From Streptomyces venezuelae (GTDB lineage Bacteria; Actinomycetota; Actinomycetes; Streptomycetales; Streptomycetaceae), in NCBI RefSeq assembly GCF_008642335.1, contig NZ_CP029191.1, forward strand, positions 6,386,001 to 6,450,000: DNA of 64,000 nucleotides, in the 5' to 3' direction. The position numbers and the translations under genes are program-made. The notes beneath the pieces are model-generated. The model saw only the letters and a program-made list of their open reading frames with translations. It did not search any database and was not told the origin of the DNA. Below, one piece after another: positions 61,151 to 64,000 of the stretch; the first letter of the stretch is position 1; each line of letters opens with the position of its first letter.

Positions 61151-62524
61151 TCAGAAGTCCCATCCGTCGTCACTGCCGTCGGTGGCGGCGTCCGCCGCGG
61201 GCTCGTCGGCGGGCGTGGCGAACGCGTCGCCCGCCATGCCGGCAGCGAGCGTCGTGCCGTCCGACGGGTCGATCAGCAGGAAGGAGCCGGTGCGGCGCGA
61301 GTCCGCGTACGAGTCGAGGGCGAGCGGCTCGGCGGTGCGGATCTTGACCCGGCCGATGTCGTTGGCGACGAGCCGGCCGGGCTCCGGGTGCTGGGAGAGG
61401 TCGTCGAGGGTGAGCCGCGACGGGATCTCCTTGACGATCGCCTTGACCGTACGGGTGGTGTGCTTGAGCAGCACCCGCTGGCCGACGGAGAGCGCGGTGT
61501 CCGCGACGTGGCAGACCGTCGCCTCGACGTCCTGCGTGGTCGCCGGGGCGTCGCCGCTCGGCACGATCAGGTCGCCGCGCGAGATGTCGATGTCGTCCTC
61601 GAGGAGCAGTGTGACGGACTGCGGCGTCCACGCCACGTCCACCGGCTGCCCCAGCAGGTCGATCCCGGCGACCTTCGAGGTGCGGCCCGACGGCAGCACC
61701 GTCACGGACTCGCCGACCCGGAAGGCTCCGGCCGCGATCTGGCCCGCGTAGCCGCGGTAGTCGGGGTGCTCGGCGGTCTGCGGACGGATCACGTACTGCA
61801 CGGGCAGCCGCGCGTGGCAGGTGGCGAGGTCGTGGCTGACCGGGACGGTCTCCAGGTGCTCCAGGACGGTGGGGCCGCCGTACCAGTCCATGTTGGAGGA
61901 CGGGTCCACGACGTTGTCGCCGGCCAGTGCGGAGATGGGGATGGCGGTGATCTCCGGTACGCCCAGTTCGCCCGCGTACGCGGTGAACTCCTCGGCGATC
62001 TTCGCGAAGACGGTCTCGTCGTAGGCGACGAGGTCCATCTTGTTCACGGCGAGGACGACGTGCGGGACACGCAGCAGCGCGGCCACGGCCGCGTGCCTGC
62101 GGGTCTGCTCGATGACGCCGTTGCGGGCGTCGACGAGGACCACGGCGAGGTCGGCGGTGGAGGCGCCGGTGACCATGTTCCGCGTGTACTGCACGTGGCC
62201 CGGCGTGTCGGCCAGGATGAACCGGCGCCGCGCCGTCGCGAAGTAGCGGTACGCGACGTCGATCGTGATGCCCTGCTCGCGCTCGGCGCGCAGGCCGTCC
62301 GTGAGCAGCGCGAGGTCGGGGGCGTCGGCGCCCCGGCTCGCGGAGGCGCGCTCGACGGCCTCCAGCTGGTCGGTGAGGACCGACTTGGAGTCGTGCAGGA
62401 GGCGGCCCACCAGGGTGGACTTGCCGTCGTCGACGGAACCGGCGGTGGCGAACCGCAGCAGGGTGGTGGCCGACAGCTGCTCGGTGGAGAGCGGCTTGAC
62501 CGGCTCGGCGGTGCTGTTGCTCAT
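61151..62524 (-). CDS. cysN: Sulfate adenylyltransferase, GTPase subunit
   Basis: The 457-residue protein has EF-Tu-type GTPase motifs: GSVDDGKST (29-37), DTPGH, and NKMDLV, plus the REQGITIDVAY switch segment typical of CysN. Two beta-barrel domains follow. It drives ATP sulfurylase (with CysD) to make APS. It is not fused to an APS kinase, in line with the separate cysC. It begins 2 bp after cysD. Confidence 0.96.
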   Translation of the reverse strand: MSNSTAEPVKPLSTEQLSATTLLRFATAGSVDDGKSTLVGRLLHDSKSVLTDQLEAVERASASRGADAPDLALLTDGLRAEREQGITIDVAYRYFATARRRFILADTPGHVQYTRNMVTGASTADLAVVLVDARNGVIEQTRRHAAVAALLRVPHVVLAVNKMDLVAYDETVFAKIAEEFTAYAGELGVPEITAIPISALAGDNVVDPSSNMDWYGGPTVLEHLETVPVSHDLATCHARLPVQYVIRPQTAEHPDYRGYAGQIAAGAFRVGESVTVLPSGRTSKVAGIDLLGQPVDVAWTPQSVTLLLEDDIDISRGDLIVPSGDAPATTQDVEATVCHVADTALSVGQRVLLKHTTRTVKAIVKEIPSRLTLDDLSQHPEPGRLVANDIGRVKIRTAEPLALDSYADSRRTGSFLLIDPSDGTTLAAGMAGDAFATPADEPAADAATDGSDDGWDF

Positions 62525-62526
62525 GG

Positions 62527-63465
62527 TTAGAAGTACCCCTCGCGCTTGCGGTCTTCCATCGCGGCCTCGGACATCTTGTCGTCGGCGCGGGTCGCGCCGC
62601 GCTCGGTGAGGCGGGACGCGGCGATCTCGGTGATGACGGCGTCCAGCGTGGTGGCGTCGGAGTCCACCGCGCCGGTGCAGGACATGTCGCCGACCGTGCG
62701 GTAGCGCACGAGCCGCGTCTCGACCGTCTCGCTCTCCTTCGGGCCGCCCCACTCGCCCGCGGTCAGCCACATCCCGGAGCGCTGGAACACCTCACGCTCG
62801 TGGGCGAAGTAGATGCCGGGCAGCTCGATGTCCTCGCGGGCGATGTACTGCCACACGTCCAGCTCGGTCCAGTTGGAGAGCGGGAACACGCGGACGTGCT
62901 CGCCGGGTGCGTGGCGGCCGTTGTAGAGCTGCCACAGTTCGGGGCGCTGGCGGCGCGGGTCCCACTGGGAGAACTCGTCGCGCAGGGAGAACACGCGCTC
63001 CTTCGCGCGGGCCTTCTCCTCGTCCCGCCTGCCGCCGCCGAAGACGGCGTCGAACCGCTCGCTCTGGATCTTCTCGGTGAGCGGCAGCGTCTGCAGGGGG
63101 TTGCGGGTGCCGTCCGGGCGCTCCTTGAGGACACCGCGGTCGATGTACTCCTGCACGGAGGCGACGTGCAGCCGCAGCCCGTGCTCGGCGACGACGCGGT
63201 CGCGGTACTCCAGGACCTCGGGGAAGTTGTGCCCGGTGTCGACGTGCAGCAGCGAGAAGGGGATCGCCGCGGGGGCGAACGCCTTCAGCGCCAGGTGCAG
63301 CATCAGGATGGAGTCCTTGCCGCCGGAGAACAGGATCACCGGGTTCTCGAACTCGCCCGCCACCTCGCGGAAGATGTGCACGGCCTCGGACTCGAGGGCG
63401 TTCAGGTGGCTGAGCGCGTACGGGCTGTCGGTGCCCTCGTCGGTCACTGTGGCGACGGTCGTCAT
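62527..63465 (-). CDS. cysD: Sulfate adenylyltransferase, catalytic subunit
   Basis: The 312-residue PP-loop ATP pyrophosphatase has SGGKDS at residues 47-52, LLHVDTGHNFPEV and the R-rich GGGRRDEEKARAKER loop. It adenylates sulfate to APS together with CysN. The start overlaps the cysC stop (ATGA). Confidence 0.97.
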   Translation of the reverse strand: MTTVATVTDEGTDSPYALSHLNALESEAVHIFREVAGEFENPVILFSGGKDSILMLHLALKAFAPAAIPFSLLHVDTGHNFPEVLEYRDRVVAEHGLRLHVASVQEYIDRGVLKERPDGTRNPLQTLPLTEKIQSERFDAVFGGGRRDEEKARAKERVFSLRDEFSQWDPRRQRPELWQLYNGRHAPGEHVRVFPLSNWTELDVWQYIAREDIELPGIYFAHEREVFQRSGMWLTAGEWGGPKESETVETRLVRYRTVGDMSCTGAVDSDATTLDAVITEIAASRLTERGATRADDKMSEAAMEDRKREGYF

Positions 63466-63998
63466 GCGAGACCCCTTTCGCTGAGCAGCGCGTGAACGGC
63501 CGCCGCTGACTCCTGCACGGTCTGGTCCTGCGACTCGATGCGCAGATCGGGCGACTCCGGCGCCTCGTAGGGGTCGTCGACCCCGGTGAGGCCGGAGATC
63601 TCACCCGCGGCCTGCTTCGCGTACAGGCCCTTCACATCGCGTACGGAGCAGACCTCGACCGGCGTCGCGACGTGCACCTCCAGGTACGCGGTGCCGCCGG
63701 CCTGGTGGCGCTTGCGCACCGCCTCGCGGCTGTCGGCGAACGGCGCGATCACCGGCACCAGGGCCAGCACGCCGTTGCGCGCGAGCAGCTCGGCGACGAA
63801 GCCGATGCGCTGCACGTTGGTGTGCCGGTCCTCGCGGCTGAAGCCGAGGCCCGCCGAGAGGAATTCGCGGATCTCGTCGCCGTCGAGGACCTCCACGCGG
63901 TGGCCCTCGGCGCGCAGCCGGCCCGCCAGTTCGTACGCGATGGTGGTCTTTCCGGCGCTGGGCAGGCCGGTGAGCCAGACGGTGGCTCCGGTCGTCAC
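63462..63998 (-). CDS. cysC: Adenylyl-sulfate (APS) kinase
   Basis: The 178-residue protein has the P-loop GLPSAGKT (11-18), the APS-binding DGDEIREFLSAGLGFSREDR and VRDVKGLYAKQAAGEI, as in other Streptomyces CysC proteins. It phosphorylates APS to PAPS. The start is a GTG at 63998, two bases from the window edge, but the N-terminus MTTGATVWLTG agrees with full-length homologues. A cysH-type reductase gene would be expected just beyond the edge. Confidence 0.95.
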   Translation of the reverse strand: MTTGATVWLTGLPSAGKTTIAYELAGRLRAEGHRVEVLDGDEIREFLSAGLGFSREDRHTNVQRIGFVAELLARNGVLALVPVIAPFADSREAVRKRHQAGGTAYLEVHVATPVEVCSVRDVKGLYAKQAAGEISGLTGVDDPYEAPESPDLRIESQDQTVQESAAAVHALLSERGLA

Positions 63999-64000
63999 GT

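Overview
This window is chromosomal DNA from a high-GC actinobacterium, almost certainly a Streptomyces. Codon third positions are strongly G/C, GTG starts are common, and leucine TTA codons are so rare that I found only two in coding sequence. The content also fits: a two-domain geosmin synthase, a SAV2148-type HEPN protein, an SCO6745-type protein, a GlgX/TreY/TreZ trehalose set and a cysCDN/ssuABC sulfur cluster. I see no rRNA, tRNA, CRISPR array, integrase or complete insertion sequence.

Region 1 (1-13037, minus strand) is the most unusual part. It is a tightly coupled operon that starts with a 169-aa protein of unknown function. A TPR-type protein with a 27-unit nonapeptide repeat follows, then a 2070-residue protein with an N-terminal CHAT protease-like domain and long TPR-like solenoids. 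After these come a 120-aa protein that may be a degenerate J-like domain, a short GrpE, a DnaK-like Hsp70 with a four-cysteine insert, and a second divergent Hsp70 cut by the window edge. The CHAT and TPR proteins share a related C-terminal Cys-plus-helical module. I infer a chaperone-gated peptidase or signalling complex, and it is the best candidate here for an undescribed system.

Region 2 (13291-23208) holds geosmin synthase with a late TTA codon, a multicopper oxidase, a class I amidotransferase divergent from a LysR regulator, a membrane-anchored PDZ protein, an M24 peptidase and an aldo/keto reductase. A 180-bp palindromic element lies between the last two and supplies the reductase stop codon. 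A fragment of the same element end supplies the oxidase stop codon.

Region 3 (23272-34468) carries treZ, treY and glgX on the minus strand. They form the glycogen-to-trehalose route (debranching, intramolecular transglycosylation, trehalose release) but are interleaved with FHA, M14 peptidase, P450 and MFS genes. glgX has a TTA at codon 11, so BldA control of the route is possible.

Region 4 (34626-45008) contains two adjacent secreted proteins that look like a copper amine oxidase split into an N-domain protein and a catalytic-domain protein, with an altered cofactor motif. It also has the HEPN protein, a DEDDh exonuclease, a phosphotransferase, a sugar ABC importer without its own ATPase, and a two-component system.

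Region 5 (45229-55834) contains an MMPL transporter coupled to an S33 lipoprotein peptidase, a MarR-controlled membrane protein and a macrolide-type glycosyltransferase behind a palindromic operator. A CDP-alcohol phosphatidyltransferase and a secreted subtilisin, each followed by a strong terminator, and two small proteins complete it.

Region 6 (55815-63998, minus strand) is mainly sulfur assimilation: cysC-cysD-cysN activate sulfate, ssuA-ssuB-ssuC import sulfonates, and a CbiX-type chelatase supports siroheme for sulfite reduction. An SCO6745-type protein and a GNAT acetyltransferase follow.
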